A DNA stretch of 64,000 bases from Aegicerativicinus sediminis (GCF_015476115.1 NZ_CP064295.1:423501-487500); one strand, 5' to 3'; counted from the stretch's first letter, positions 10,234 through 19,503 are shown. The notes: a model not told the origin generated them from the letters alone. Program-made: numbers and translations.

Positions 10234-10953
10234 CTATTTTGAAGGTGGAACGGTTGGCCTAACCTCAATTTTGCTTGGCAAGGTGCGAGGATGCATTTTT
10301 AAAAGGTCGACCACTAATTCGCCTATGTCTTCAATTTGAATTTTCCAAGCATCAGATTCATCTGGTTCATTACCATTGAAATGTGTTGCTACTGAACCTG
10401 GCATTATAGTACTCACCTTTATTTCATGTTTTCTTAAATCGAGCATAGCAGCCTGGGTAAATCCTGTTACCCCAAATTTACTTGCATTATAGGCAGATCC
10501 TCCAGCAAAGAAATTGGTCCCTGCAAGACTAGAAATAGTAATGTAATAACCCTTCGATTTCTTTAATGCCTCGACACTTGCTTTAAGTGTATAAAATACT
10601 CCAGTTAAGTTGGTATCAATAACTTGATTCCATTGGTCTAAGGAAATCTCTTCGACACTTCCAAAGTGACCTAAACCCGCATTCGCAATAACGAAATCGA
10701 TGCTACCAAAAGCCTCCAACAATCGCTTTACCGCAGCTTCTTGACTTTCAAAATTTCGTACATCAGCTTTAAGACCGATAGCACGAGCCCCATATCCAGC
10801 ATCATTAAGCTTTTTAGCTGCCTTATCACAATCAACCTGATTTCTTCCTGTGATTCCCACATTAATCCCCTGCGCCATTAAAGACTCGGCAACACCAAAT
10901 CCTATTCCTTTTGTACCACCTGTTATCAAAGCGGTTTTTCCTTCTAATTTCAT
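10234..10953 (-). CDS. short-chain dehydrogenase/reductase (3-ketoacyl reductase-like)
   Basis: A 239-residue classical SDR. The NAD(P) cofactor motif is TGGTKGIGFG near residue 11, the structural NAG motif is NAGLGHFG, the catalytic Ser lies in ISSLAG, and the active-site Tyr/Lys pair is in YNASKFG. The family oxidises or reduces alcohol/carbonyl groups in the cytoplasm. The sequence is close in style to FabG-like 3-oxoacyl reductases, but the substrate cannot be read from sequence. It is 12 nt downstream of the DUF4136 lipoprotein gene on the same strand and may be cotranscribed with it. It converges with the macroglobulin gene. Confidence 0.88.
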   Translation of the reverse strand: MKLEGKTALITGGTKGIGFGVAESLMAQGINVGITGRNQVDCDKAAKKLNDAGYGARAIGLKADVRNFESQEAAVKRLLEAFGSIDFVIANAGLGHFGSVEEISLDQWNQVIDTNLTGVFYTLKASVEALKKSKGYYITISSLAGTNFFAGGSAYNASKFGVTGFTQAAMLDLRKHEIKVSTIMPGSVATHFNGNEPDESDAWKIQIEDIGELVVDLLKMHPRTLPSKIEVRPTVPPSK

Positions 10954-10965
10954 AATATTTTATAT

Positions 10966-11487
10966 TTATTGTTGTGGCGGATACATAGAAAAAGCCTTCT
11001 CCACAATAGTTTTAAATTGAGAATCCTTTCTGTCTGGAGTTGAATTAGGATTGTATCCGCTTTCTGTTATTGCTTCCCAAACTAATCCTTTTCCACCGTC
11101 ATCAATTATCTGAAAAATAATTTGTCTTTGCACCTCAGACCGGCCAATTGGCATACCTATGGTAATACCACCTCCTACATTTCCACCTCCTCCGCCGACA
11201 CCAACACCTACATTACTATTGTTGATTTGAGCAGTTTCCTGGCTATGAAAATCAATCATTACATCGGGAGTTTCAGATTTGGTTAAACCAATTTGGGGTA
11301 AATAATCATCTAGTTGGGCAACCAGACGACGTTCATCTAATTCGCTTAATCCCGATTGTAAATCTGAATAATAATTGTACGTTTTGAACTGTGAAAAATC
11401 AGTTCCTCTTTCGTAATCATGTGACACGCGTACTGTGGCACAGGACGAGAAAACAAGAACGATAAGTAGGTAAAATAGGTTTTTCAT
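10966..11487 (-). CDS. DUF4136 lipoprotein
   Basis: A 173-residue lipoprotein. I start it at the ATG at 11487 because this gives a clean lipoprotein signal (FYLLIVLVFSSC, lipid-modified Cys at residue 16); the upstream in-frame extension adds only residues that spoil the signal. The mature part matches DUF4136 in layout, with an early YERGTDFSQFKTYNYY segment, a glycine-rich stretch (VGVGGGGGNVGGGITIG) and a C-terminal amphipathic end. Members are exported and of unknown function. It sits upstream of the SDR on the same strand. Confidence 0.85.
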   Translation of the reverse strand: MKNLFYLLIVLVFSSCATVRVSHDYERGTDFSQFKTYNYYSDLQSGLSELDERRLVAQLDDYLPQIGLTKSETPDVMIDFHSQETAQINNSNVGVGVGGGGGNVGGGITIGMPIGRSEVQRQIIFQIIDDGGKGLVWEAITESGYNPNSTPDRKDSQFKTIVEKAFSMYPPQQ

Positions 11488-11603
11488 AATAAGTAGATTT
11501 AATACTAAGTTACGAAAAACCACTTATAGCGATGTCGCAATTAACGTATTGAGTTAATTTTACAGGAGTTTGAATATAATTTTATTGTAACAAATCAATC
11601 ATT

Positions 11604-12602
11604 TCATTTATTCAACATCTGCCACAAACGATCTTTTAATTCAGTAAGTCCCATTTGAGCCACAGAAGAAATAAATAGGTATTCCACAGGAAGTGTTTCG
11701 TCCAGTTCCGTCTTAAGTTCAGCTTTCAATTCATCATCCAACATATCGCATTTAGAAATAGCGATAAGCCTGTCTTTATCCAATAACTCTGGATTGTAAC
11801 GTCTTAATTCATCCAAAAGAATTTCGTACTGTGCTGCAATATCCTTAGCATCAGCTGGGATTAAGAACAAAAGAATGGAATTGCGTTCAATGTGCCTAAG
11901 AAAATAGTGCCCTAAACCTTTTCCTTCAGCCGCACCTTCAATAATTCCAGGTATATCCGCAACAACAAAGGTTTTAAAATCTCGATACTCTACAATTCCC
12001 AAATTGGGTTTTAGAGTAGTAAATTCATAATTGGCGATCTTCGGTTTTGCAGCTGTGATTACAGAAAGTAAGGTGGATTTACCAGCATTCGGGAATCCAA
12101 CTAACCCTACATCGGCAAGAACCTTCAGCTCCAAGGTTATTTGCATTTCCTCTCCAGGAAGTCCTGGTTGAGCATACCTCGGAGTTTGGTTTGTAGAACT
12201 CTTGAAATGAGCATTTCCTAGGCCGCCCTTACCTCCTTCAACAACAATTTTCTCTTCTTGGTCCTCAGTAATCTCGAACAAAATCTCATTAGTTGTTGTT
12301 TCTCTAACAACGGTTCCCAAAGGGACGTCGATATAAACATTTTCTCCATCTGCCCCAGTACTAGTCTGTTTACCTCCATGTTCACCATGCCCTGCTTTAA
12401 AATGTTTCTTAAATTTAAGATGGAAAAGGGTCCATAAATTTGCATTTCCGCGCACAATTATGTGGCCTCCCCTTCCGCCATCTCCTCCATCTGGTCCTCC
12501 CTTCGCTACAAATTTTTCACGCCTTAAATGCGCGGATCCTTTACCTCCATTACCGGAAGCAACGTATACTTTGGCATAATCAACAAAATTCCCCTCTGTC
12601 AT
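11604..12602 (-). CDS. obgE: Obg-family GTPase (ObgE/CgtA)
   Basis: A 332-residue ribosome-associated GTPase. Residues 1-158 form the glycine-rich Obg fold ([28 protein letters not shown]). The G domain follows with G1 [12 protein letters not shown] near residue 168, the G2/switch region [11 protein letters not shown]3 DIPGIIEGA and G4 SKCD. The C-terminal extension of some Obg proteins is absent, as in many Bacteroidota. Obg acts in 50S assembly and stress signalling. It lies 21 nt downstream of the hpt-adk fusion on the same strand, so the two probably form an operon linking GTPase function and purine nucleotide supply. Confidence 0.96.
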   Translation of the reverse strand: MTEGNFVDYAKVYVASGNGGKGSAHLRREKFVAKGGPDGGDGGRGGHIIVRGNANLWTLFHLKFKKHFKAGHGEHGGKQTSTGADGENVYIDVPLGTVVRETTTNEILFEITEDQEEKIVVEGGKGGLGNAHFKSSTNQTPRYAQPGLPGEEMQITLELKVLADVGLVGFPNAGKSTLLSVITAAKPKIANYEFTTLKPNLGIVEYRDFKTFVVADIPGIIEGAAEGKGLGHYFLRHIERNSILLFLIPADAKDIAAQYEILLDELRRYNPELLDKDRLIAISKCDMLDDELKAELKTELDETLPVEYLFISSVAQMGLTELKDRLWQMLNK

Positions 12603-12623
12603 GTAAAAAAATGAAAATTCTAA

Positions 12624-13766
12624 TTATAGTCGATCTATTACTTTACAGAGACGGTCTGTAATTTCTTGGATTTCCCCTACACCGTTAACCCCAAAATACT
12701 TGTCTTTACCAGAATAATAATTTTTTAAAATGGCGGTCTTGTCATAGTATTCTTTTATGCGATTTCTTATAATTATTTCATCTGAATCATCAGGCCTTCC
12801 ACTAGTTTTACCTCTTTCTATCAGACGTTTAACTAAAACCTCATCATCAACTTCAAGGGCAATCATGGCGCTAATTTCAGAATCCTTGCTATCCATTAAT
12901 TCATCTAGTGCTTGGGCTTGAGCTTCAGTTCGTGGGAATCCATCAAAAATGAAACCTTCGGCATCAGAATTTTTTTCAACTTCGGCATTCAGCATGTCAA
13001 TGGTTACCTTATCTGGTACCAATTCACCTTTATCCATAAAAGATTTGGCAAGCATCCCTAAGGCTGTTTCATTTTTAATGTTGTATCTAAATACATCACC
13101 AGTTGAAATGTGTACCAAATTGTATTTTTCTTTTAAAAATTCTGCCTGTGTACCCTTTCCTGCACCAGGAGGGCCAAACAGTACCAAGTTCTTCATATGT
13201 TGTGTAGTTTTTAGTTGATAAACTTCAGGAATATCCCTGCCAAGTCCATTATAATCAAGACCATAACCAACAATAAATTTGTTTGGGATTTTAATACCTA
13301 CATAGTGTAATTTAAAATCCTTTTTGTAGGCTTCTGGTTTATAAAAAAGTGTGGCTATTTTTAGTTCTTTAACCTTTTCGTTCTTAAAAATTCTATAGAC
13401 CTCAGCTAATGTTTTACCAGAATCTATAATGTCTTCCAGAATAATTACCTTCCTGTCGGTTAAATCTTGGGTAAGACCTATTAATCGGTGAATATCTTCT
13501 GAAGACTTTAACCCTTCATAGGAAGCCAATTTAATAAAGGTAACCTCGCACGGTTTCGGATATTTTTTCACGAAATCGCTAACAAACATAAATGAACCGT
13601 TTAGGATACCCACAAATACGGGAACTTCATCTCCCATATCTGCACTAATTTCCTCGACCATCTTCTGTATGGCCTCATCAATTTCTCGACTAGAAATAAA
13701 AGGTTTAAAATAGAGGTTGTGGAGCTTTAACACAGCTTTACTATTTAAGTTTTCAAAGATAATCAT
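12624..13766 (-). CDS. adk: fused hypoxanthine phosphoribosyltransferase - adenylate kinase
   Basis: One 380-residue reading frame carries two enzymes. Residues ~10-185 are a type I phosphoribosyltransferase of the Hpt class, with the PRPP loop VIILEDIIDSGKTL and the purine-binding end KFIVGYGLDYNGLGRDIPEVY. Residues 191-380 are a complete short-LID adenylate kinase: P-loop GPPGAGKGTQ at 197-206, DGFPRTEAQ, and a LID with RGKTSGRPDDSD and no Cys4 zinc site. The internal Met191 has its own ATG at 13196, so a free adenylate kinase could also be made. The linker is only about six residues. Together the parts would make IMP/GMP from hypoxanthine/guanine and interconvert adenine nucleotides. The start could alternatively be a GTG at 13733. 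Confidence 0.93.
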   Translation of the reverse strand: MIIFENLNSKAVLKLHNLYFKPFISSREIDEAIQKMVEEISADMGDEVPVFVGILNGSFMFVSDFVKKYPKPCEVTFIKLASYEGLKSSEDIHRLIGLTQDLTDRKVIILEDIIDSGKTLAEVYRIFKNEKVKELKIATLFYKPEAYKKDFKLHYVGIKIPNKFIVGYGLDYNGLGRDIPEVYQLKTTQHMKNLVLFGPPGAGKGTQAEFLKEKYNLVHISTGDVFRYNIKNETALGMLAKSFMDKGELVPDKVTIDMLNAEVEKNSDAEGFIFDGFPRTEAQAQALDELMDSKDSEISAMIALEVDDEVLVKRLIERGKTSGRPDDSDEIIIRNRIKEYYDKTAILKNYYSGKDKYFGVNGVGEIQEITDRLCKVIDRL

Positions 13767-13825
13767 TCAAAGACGTTTACTGGCATTTCATCTTGCATTT
13801 TAGAATTTATTCAAAGGATTACCCT

Positions 13826-13833
13826 TATTTTTG
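13826..13833 (+). promoter_or_regulatory. candidate -7 box for purK-purE
   Basis: TATTTTTG matches the Bacteroidota -7 consensus TAnnTTTG and lies about 30 nt before the purK ATG. No clear TTTG -33 element sits at the expected distance, so this is a half-supported promoter. Confidence 0.4.
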
Positions 13834-13862
13834 CACATGTTTATCGAATTCTTACCAAAGAA

Positions 13863-15017
13863 ATGACATATTTCTCTTCAGATTTTAAATTAGGAATTTT
13901 AGGAGGCGGGCAATTGGGAAAGATGATGTTGTATGTTACCCGAAAGTTTGATATAGCCACCTGTGTCCTAGATCCAAGTGCCGAAGCACCTGCAAGATTA
14001 GCTTGTAATGAATTTTACCAGGGTGATTTGTTGGATTACGAAACCGTTTACAATTTTGGAAAAAAGGTAAATGTTCTTACCATAGAAATTGAAAACGTGA
14101 ATATCGATGCTTTAGAAACCTTAGAAAAAGAGGGTATCATGGTTTATCCAAGTTCGAACACCCTCAAAAAGATTCAAAGCAAGGCCGTACAAAAGTTGTT
14201 CTATGCCGATAACGATATCCCTACATCTAGTTTTACACGATTCGCATACACCTCAGAAATAAATGAAGCTCTTAGCAATGGAAGCCTCGAGTTCCCTTTT
14301 GTATGGAAAAGTGCCAAATTCGGTTATGACGGTAAAGGCGTTAAGGTAGTTAGGAATGAAAACGACTTAAATGGTCTACCTAGCGTGGAATGTATTGCCG
14401 AGAAGCTGATTGATTTTAAAAATGAATTAGCAGTTATAGTTGCACGAAATATGAATGGTGAAATTGCTACCTATCCAGTAGTGGAAATGGAATTTCATCC
14501 TGAAGCAAACCAAGTGGAATATGTGATTTGTCCGGCACGGATCGACGATGAAGTGGCAGAAAAGGCTAGAAAGGTTGCACATAAGGTCTCTGAAGCATTT
14601 GAACATGTTGGCCTTTTAGCAGTGGAGATGTTCCAAACTCATGACGATGAAATTCTAGTAAATGAAGTTGCTCCGCGACCACACAACTCTGGACATTTAA
14701 CCATTGAAGCTAACGTTACCTGTCAATTTGAACAACATATTCGAGCAATATTAGGATTACCACTAGGGGAGACAGATAATAAAATTGGCGGAATAATGGT
14801 AAATTTGGTTGGCGAGGAAGGGTATTCAGGAGATGTAATTTATGACCATATTGAAGATATCCTAAGCGAAGCTGGAGTTACACCTCATATATACGGGAAA
14901 AAGCAAACTAGGCCTTTCAGAAAAATGGGACATGTTACCATTGTTAACAACGATATTTCTGAAGCTCGTAAAGTGGCTGAAACCGTTAAGAATACAATTA
15001 AAGTAATAAGTAAATAA
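13863..15017 (+). CDS. purK: 5-(carboxyamino)imidazole ribonucleotide synthase (PurK)
   Basis: A 384-residue ATP-grasp enzyme that carboxylates AIR to N5-CAIR in de novo purine synthesis. The N-terminal domain has LGILGGGQLGKMM, the ATP-grasp core has FVWKSAKFGYDGKGV and the metal/ATP site EVAPRPHNSGH. It is 9 nt before purE, which converts the product to CAIR, so the two form a conserved bicistronic operon. It is divergent from the hpt-adk gene, so purine synthesis and salvage genes share one intergenic region. Confidence 0.96.
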   Translation: MTYFSSDFKLGILGGGQLGKMMLYVTRKFDIATCVLDPSAEAPARLACNEFYQGDLLDYETVYNFGKKVNVLTIEIENVNIDALETLEKEGIMVYPSSNTLKKIQSKAVQKLFYADNDIPTSSFTRFAYTSEINEALSNGSLEFPFVWKSAKFGYDGKGVKVVRNENDLNGLPSVECIAEKLIDFKNELAVIVARNMNGEIATYPVVEMEFHPEANQVEYVICPARIDDEVAEKARKVAHKVSEAFEHVGLLAVEMFQTHDDEILVNEVAPRPHNSGHLTIEANVTCQFEQHIRAILGLPLGETDNKIGGIMVNLVGEEGYSGDVIYDHIEDILSEAGVTPHIYGKKQTRPFRKMGHVTIVNNDISEARKVAETVKNTIKVISK

Positions 15018-15026
15018 ACCATAAAG

Positions 15027-15506
15027 ATGACCAAGGTTGCCGTTATTATGGGAAGCAAAAGCGATCTTCCCGTTATGCAAGATGCTATCGATATATTAAA
15101 AGAATTTGGTATTGATGTATTGGTTGATATAGTATCTGCGCACAGAACACCCCAGAAGATGATGGAATTTGGCACAAAAGCACACACAAATGGCATTGGT
15201 GTTATTATCGCTGGCGCTGGAGGAGCAGCACATTTGCCTGGAATGGTAGCATCCCTAACGCCCCTTCCCGTAATTGGGGTTCCTGTAAAAAGCAGCAATT
15301 CTATAGACGGCTGGGACTCAGTTCTTTCAATCCTTCAAATGCCTGGTGGCGTTCCTGTTGCTACAGTTGCGCTTAATGGCGCTAAAAATGCGGGTATATT
15401 GGCTGCCCAAATTTTGGGATCTTCAAATAAGGAGATACAAGAAAAAATTATTGACTATAAGGAGGGCTTAAAAGCCAAGGTATTAGAGTCTTCCAAAGGT
15501 CTTTAA
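15027..15506 (+). CDS. purE: N5-CAIR mutase (PurE class I)
   Basis: A 159-residue class I PurE, usual length for the family. It converts N5-CAIR to CAIR as an octamer. Visible signatures are [10 protein letters not shown] at the N-terminus, SAHRTPQKM around the catalytic His, [14 protein letters not shown], and the [10 protein letters not shown] and [12 protein letters not shown] loops. It follows purK by 9 nt and is followed directly by an intrinsic terminator. Confidence 0.97.
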   Translation: MTKVAVIMGSKSDLPVMQDAIDILKEFGIDVLVDIVSAHRTPQKMMEFGTKAHTNGIGVIIAGAGGAAHLPGMVASLTPLPVIGVPVKSSNSIDGWDSVLSILQMPGGVPVATVALNGAKNAGILAAQILGSSNKEIQEKIIDYKEGLKAKVLESSKGL

Positions 15507-15510
15507 CTAA

Positions 15511-15535
15511 AAAACCCCGAAGAGATCGGGGTTTT
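15511..15535 (+). terminator. intrinsic terminator after purKE
   Basis: A perfect 10-bp stem (AAAACCCCGA / TCGGGGTTTT) with the loop AGAGA, starting 4 nt after the purE stop. The 3' arm ends in a short T-run. Confidence 0.85.
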
Positions 15536-15703
15536 AAAGCTATTAATCAACTATTCTCAGGAATTCGGTTACGAATATCTCCGAAAATTCTCGGCAAAAA
15601 TAGAAATATTTTCCTGTTTATCTTCTAAATTTTTCGTTAAATATCAGAAAATCAACCTCGTAGTAAGAAAGCAATTACAAAATCTTAAAATTAGTCTCAA
15701 AAT

Positions 15704-17740
15704 ATGAACCCTCTTCTAAAATCATTTGACACGCCATTTAATACGGCTCCATTTTCTCAAATTAAAGATTCTGATTACTTACCTGCATTTAAGGAAGCGA
15801 TTGATCAGGCAAAAAAGGAAATCGACGATATAACAGAAAATCCTGAAAAGCCAACTTTTGAGAACACAATTGAGGCCTTAGAATTTTCTGGAGAGACCTT
15901 AGACCGAATTTCAAGTATTTTTTTTAATCTAAACTCAGCCGAAACCAATGATGAAATTCAAAAAATCGCACAAGAGGTTTCTCCATTATTGTCTGAATTT
16001 GGTAATGATATAACCCTAAATGAACAATTATTTCAAAGAATAAAAGAAGTATATAAACAAAGAGATAATTTAAAATTAACAACTGAACAATATACACTAC
16101 TAGACAAAAAATATAAAAGCTTTAGTAGGAATGGGGCAAATTTACCGAAAGAGAAAAAGAAGAGGCTACGGGAAATTGATAAAGAGTTGAGTCAGTTAAA
16201 ATTAAAATTCGGTGAAAATGTTTTGGCGGAAACCAATCGTTACGAAATGCTCATTACAGATGAAAATGACTTAGTAGGTTTACCAGAGGGTGAAATAGAA
16301 GCTGCAAAGCATTTGGCCGAAAGCAAAAATAAGGAAGGATGGTTGTTTACGTTAGATTATCCAAGTTATATTCCGTTTTTGAAATATGCTGAGAACAGGG
16401 AATTAAGAAAGAAATTAGCAATTGCAGCTGGAAAAAAAGGGTTTCATGGCGATGATTTAGACAACCAAGATATTGTTCTTATGATCGTGAAATTACGCTT
16501 TGAAAGATCTAAACTCTTGGGTTATAAAACACACGCACACTTTGTTCTAGAAGAGCGAATGGCAAAAAACCCAGACACTGTAAAAACCTTTCTTGAAGAC
16601 TTATTGGAAAAAGCGAAACCTGCTGCCCAAAAGGAATTGGAAAGGATTAAAACGTTGGCAACAGAATTGGATAAAATATCGGATTTTCAAAAGTGGGATT
16701 CTTCATATTATAGCGAGAAATTGAAGCAACAATTATTCAATTTAGATGATGAAAAATTAAAACCTTATTTTAAGCTTGAAAATGTAATTAATGGTGTATT
16801 TGGAGTAGCAAACAGACTCTACAATTTATATTTCGAGGTAACAAATGAGATAGATGTTTACCACCCTGATGTTAAAACTTACAAGGTTGTAGATAACGAC
16901 AATAACCTGAAAGCTATATTTTATGCTGACTTCTTCCCAAGAGCTGGAAAACGAAATGGGGCATGGATGACATCCTACAAATCACAATATAAGAAGGGCA
17001 ATAAAAATGAAAGACCTCATATCTCAATTGTGTGTAATTTTACAAAACCAACCAAAACAAAGCCTTCACTTTTAACTTTCAATGAGGTAACTACCCTATT
17101 CCATGAATTTGGTCACGCCTTACATGGTATATTAGCCGACACCACCTACCCTAGTCTATCTGGAACAAGTGTATTTTGGGACTTCGTAGAATTGCCAAGC
17201 CAGGTTTTGGAAAACTGGTGCTACGAAAAGGAGGCATTAGAACTTTTTGCACATCATTATGAAACTGGGGAATTGATACCACAAGAATATATTGAAAAAA
17301 TCAAGGAATCAGCAGCATTTAATGAGGGTATGCAGACAGTTCGACAAATTAGTTTTGGCTTATTAGATATGGCTTGGCATGGGATAGACCCAACCAATGT
17401 TGAGGAAGTGAAAACACATGAATTAGAAGCTTTTAAACCGACCATGTTACTACCCGATGTTGCAGAAAATTGTATGAGTACATCGTTTTCGCATATTTTC
17501 CAGGGAGGTTATTCTGCTGGCTACTACAGCTATAAATGGGCTGAAGTGTTAGATGCGGATGCTTTCGAATTTTTTAAGGAGCAGGGAATTTTCAGTTCGC
17601 AAGTTGCGAAGAAATTCCAAGAGAATGTATTGTCCCAGGGAGGGATTGAGGATCCAATGATACTTTATAAACGATTCAGAGGAAAAGAACCGAATCCGGA
17701 TGCTTTGTTAAGAAGAGCAGGGTTGATAGAAAAGAATTAG
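15704..17740 (+). CDS. M3-family zinc oligopeptidase (dipeptidyl carboxypeptidase-like)
   Basis: A 678-residue M3 peptidase. The zinc site HEFGH is at residues 467-471, in the family context TLFHEFGHALHG, with the downstream glutamate ligand in the WDFVELPSQ region. The C-terminal segment FSHIFQGGYSAGYYSYKWAEV contains the His and Tyr residues that shape the substrate pocket in M3 enzymes. There is no signal peptide, so it is probably cytoplasmic and degrades short peptides. The family includes dipeptidyl carboxypeptidase (Dcp) and oligopeptidase A; length and sequence style favour Dcp, but I cannot separate them firmly. Confidence 0.9.
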   Translation: MNPLLKSFDTPFNTAPFSQIKDSDYLPAFKEAIDQAKKEIDDITENPEKPTFENTIEALEFSGETLDRISSIFFNLNSAETNDEIQKIAQEVSPLLSEFGNDITLNEQLFQRIKEVYKQRDNLKLTTEQYTLLDKKYKSFSRNGANLPKEKKKRLREIDKELSQLKLKFGENVLAETNRYEMLITDENDLVGLPEGEIEAAKHLAESKNKEGWLFTLDYPSYIPFLKYAENRELRKKLAIAAGKKGFHGDDLDNQDIVLMIVKLRFERSKLLGYKTHAHFVLEERMAKNPDTVKTFLEDLLEKAKPAAQKELERIKTLATELDKISDFQKWDSSYYSEKLKQQLFNLDDEKLKPYFKLENVINGVFGVANRLYNLYFEVTNEIDVYHPDVKTYKVVDNDNNLKAIFYADFFPRAGKRNGAWMTSYKSQYKKGNKNERPHISIVCNFTKPTKTKPSLLTFNEVTTLFHEFGHALHGILADTTYPSLSGTSVFWDFVELPSQVLENWCYEKEALELFAHHYETGELIPQEYIEKIKESAAFNEGMQTVRQISFGLLDMAWHGIDPTNVEEVKTHELEAFKPTMLLPDVAENCMSTSFSHIFQGGYSAGYYSYKWAEVLDADAFEFFKEQGIFSSQVAKKFQENVLSQGGIEDPMILYKRFRGKEPNPDALLRRAGLIEKN

Positions 17741-17791
17741 TTTATATGCTAAAGTTTTAATTGACTAATTTAGCGCATCAAAAAAAATTGA

Positions 17792-18343
17792 ATGCCAAAA
17801 GAGCTTCTCAAGCCTGAGTTGTGGATTGATAATTATTCTGATTTCCTTTTTCATTATACCATACAAAGGGTCAATGACAGGGAATTAGCAAAGGATATTG
17901 TACAAGAAACTTTTTTAGCGGCATTAAATTCTATGAAAAATTTTAAGGGTGAGGCTAGTGAGCGTACTTGGCTAGTGGCCATTCTTAAAAGAAAAATTAT
18001 AGATTATTACAGGCGGGTAAATTCGAAAAAAGGAAAAGCTGAGGTCCATATAATATATACCGATGACGAACAGGAAGGAGATTGGCTTGAAGAAAAAGTG
18101 GCGGACCCTTTCCTAAAAAATGCAGAAGATAAATTGGAGAACACCGAATTAGGTGAAGCCATTTATAAATGTTTAGAAAAATTACCAAAAAAACAGGCTG
18201 AGGCTTTTAAGATGAAAACCATTTTGGGATATGAAACCGAAACAATCTGTAATGAATTGGATGTTACCCCGTCTAACTTTTGGGTTTTAATACATAGAGC
18301 CCGCACCTCTCTATCTCAATGCATGGAAGAAAATTGGTTTTAA
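17792..18343 (+). CDS. ECF-type RNA polymerase sigma factor
   Basis: A 183-residue sigma-70 family protein of the extracytoplasmic-function type. Region 2 (residues ~20-80) includes DRELAKDIVQETFLAAL and ERTWLVAILKRKIIDYYR, which bind the -10 element and core polymerase. Region 4 (~125-180) includes LPKKQAEAFKMKTILGYETE and a helix-turn-helix ending in LIHRARTSL. Regions 1 and 3 are absent, as usual. It is followed after 3 nt by a tiny Cys-containing protein that may control it. Its regulon cannot be read from the window. Confidence 0.92.
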   Translation: MPKELLKPELWIDNYSDFLFHYTIQRVNDRELAKDIVQETFLAALNSMKNFKGEASERTWLVAILKRKIIDYYRRVNSKKGKAEVHIIYTDDEQEGDWLEEKVADPFLKNAEDKLENTELGEAIYKCLEKLPKKQAEAFKMKTILGYETETICNELDVTPSNFWVLIHRARTSLSQCMEENWF

Positions 18344-18346
18344 GGG

Positions 18347-18601
18347 ATGAAGAAAAATGACATTTTTATCAGTTGTGATCAGGCAAAGGAGATTTGCGAT
18401 AAACTTCAGTATAACGAAGCTACTTGGCTTGAGAAATTGAAGTTTAAGTTCCGCTACCTGTATTGTCATGTAACCCGTAATTATTCTAACAAGAATGACA
18501 AACTAACTTCTACTTGCAATAAGGCTCAAATTCAGTGCATGGATTTAAAGGAAAAAGAAGAATTAAAAAAATCACTGGAATCACACCTCCGAAATAAATA
18601 A
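18347..18601 (+). CDS. small ECF-partner protein, candidate zinc-finger anti-sigma
   Basis: An 84-residue basic protein beginning 3 nt after the sigma factor stop, so the two are almost certainly cotranscribed. It has Cys at 10 and 17 (ISCDQAKEICDKL), then YLYCHVTRNYSNKND and later TSTCNKAQIQC. The pattern of an N-terminal Cys, a helix and a Leu/Lys-rich RLK-like helix ending in C-x(2-3) resembles the small zf-HC2-like proteins that accompany ECF sigma factors in Bacteroidota. No membrane segment is present, so if it is an anti-sigma it would act in the cytosol. Its last 21 nt overlap the converging UbiA-like gene. The role is inference. Confidence 0.75.
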   Translation: MKKNDIFISCDQAKEICDKLQYNEATWLEKLKFKFRYLYCHVTRNYSNKNDKLTSTCNKAQIQCMDLKEKEELKKSLESHLRNK

Positions 18602-19417
18602 CGCTATTGCCCATAAAATGGGGATAGCTTCTACCCAAAAACTAGTATAATATTTAGACCTTCGGGTATTAGAAAATCCTATAAAAATTAGACAGACAAG
18701 TAGCACCACTATTCTCCAAGCTATTTCTTCTCCTCCAATATTCTTATAAAATTGGCACAATAACACATAGAAAGCGGCCAATACTATACCTAGAATTTTG
18801 GTCTTTGCAATACCAATTTGCTGTGGTATGGTTGCCAATTTTAAACTATCGTAATTAAGGTCCCTAATTTCAAATGGCAGCATTAAAAGAAGTATTAAAA
18901 GAAAACGTTGAATTCCCAATGTTACACCATCACCGTCTATAGTCATTCCCTCATTGAAAATGGGCAGAAACACAGTAACCCCACTCCATACGAATGCAAT
19001 TAAATATACCTTTAAACCACTAATACTCCTCAAATTTTTCTGTTTGTCCAAGAACCAGTTTCTAGGTGCCAGCGGAATTGCATATAAAAAAGTGATTACC
19101 CCCAAAACTCCTAAAAATATAATGGTCCTTTCCTCAAGCTGAAAAGTGAAATAGATCATTCCAACAAAACACAAGGCTGAAAATATTTGAATCAATTTTA
19201 ACCAAGTCGCCAAACTTCGATGGTGGAATTTCGCTAGGCCAAAAAATTTCACAAAATTATATCCTGTGATTGAGGCGAAAAACACAAAGAAAAGTAAGTG
19301 AATGTCAAATGTAATTTCCAAAGTCTGGAAAGTGATATAGCATAATGCAACAACAGATAGAGCCACATGGATGCTACTATTTATATAAAAATCGAGTATC
19401 TTAAACCAGATCCGCAT
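18581..19417 (-). CDS. UbiA-like integral membrane prenyltransferase homologue
   Basis: A 278-residue protein with about eight hydrophobic segments spread along its length. The segment PFEIRDLNYDSLKLATIPQQIG keeps the second Asp-rich motif of UbiA prenyltransferases (D-x3-D). The first Asp motif, normally N-D-x2-D, appears as GYNFVKFFG in the expected loop, without aspartates. UbiA enzymes attach prenyl chains to aromatic acceptors in the membrane; losing the first motif makes normal Mg-diphosphate chemistry doubtful here. Its 3' end overlaps the sigma-factor partner gene by 21 nt, tail to tail. Confidence 0.72.
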   Translation of the reverse strand: MRIWFKILDFYINSSIHVALSVVALCYITFQTLEITFDIHLLFFVFFASITGYNFVKFFGLAKFHHRSLATWLKLIQIFSALCFVGMIYFTFQLEERTIIFLGVLGVITFLYAIPLAPRNWFLDKQKNLRSISGLKVYLIAFVWSGVTVFLPIFNEGMTIDGDGVTLGIQRFLLILLLMLPFEIRDLNYDSLKLATIPQQIGIAKTKILGIVLAAFYVLLCQFYKNIGGEEIAWRIVVLLVCLIFIGFSNTRRSKYYTSFWVEAIPILWAIALFISEV

Positions 19418-19503
19418 AAAACAAATTTACTCAAAGTGTTGATAAGGGATTTTAATGGTTAAAAACTTAAGTTAATTACATCTCAAAACCACCCATTATT
19501 CCT

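Noticed and set aside
12624..13766. Hpt-Adk fusion as a frameshift artefact
   Set aside because: Both domains are complete in one frame and the linker codes normally; a missed stop is possible but not indicated.
18347..18601. Calling the 84-residue protein a glycine dehydrogenase
   Set aside because: It has no PLP or GcvP feature. Such names could arise from the nearby gcvP; the context is an ECF sigma factor.
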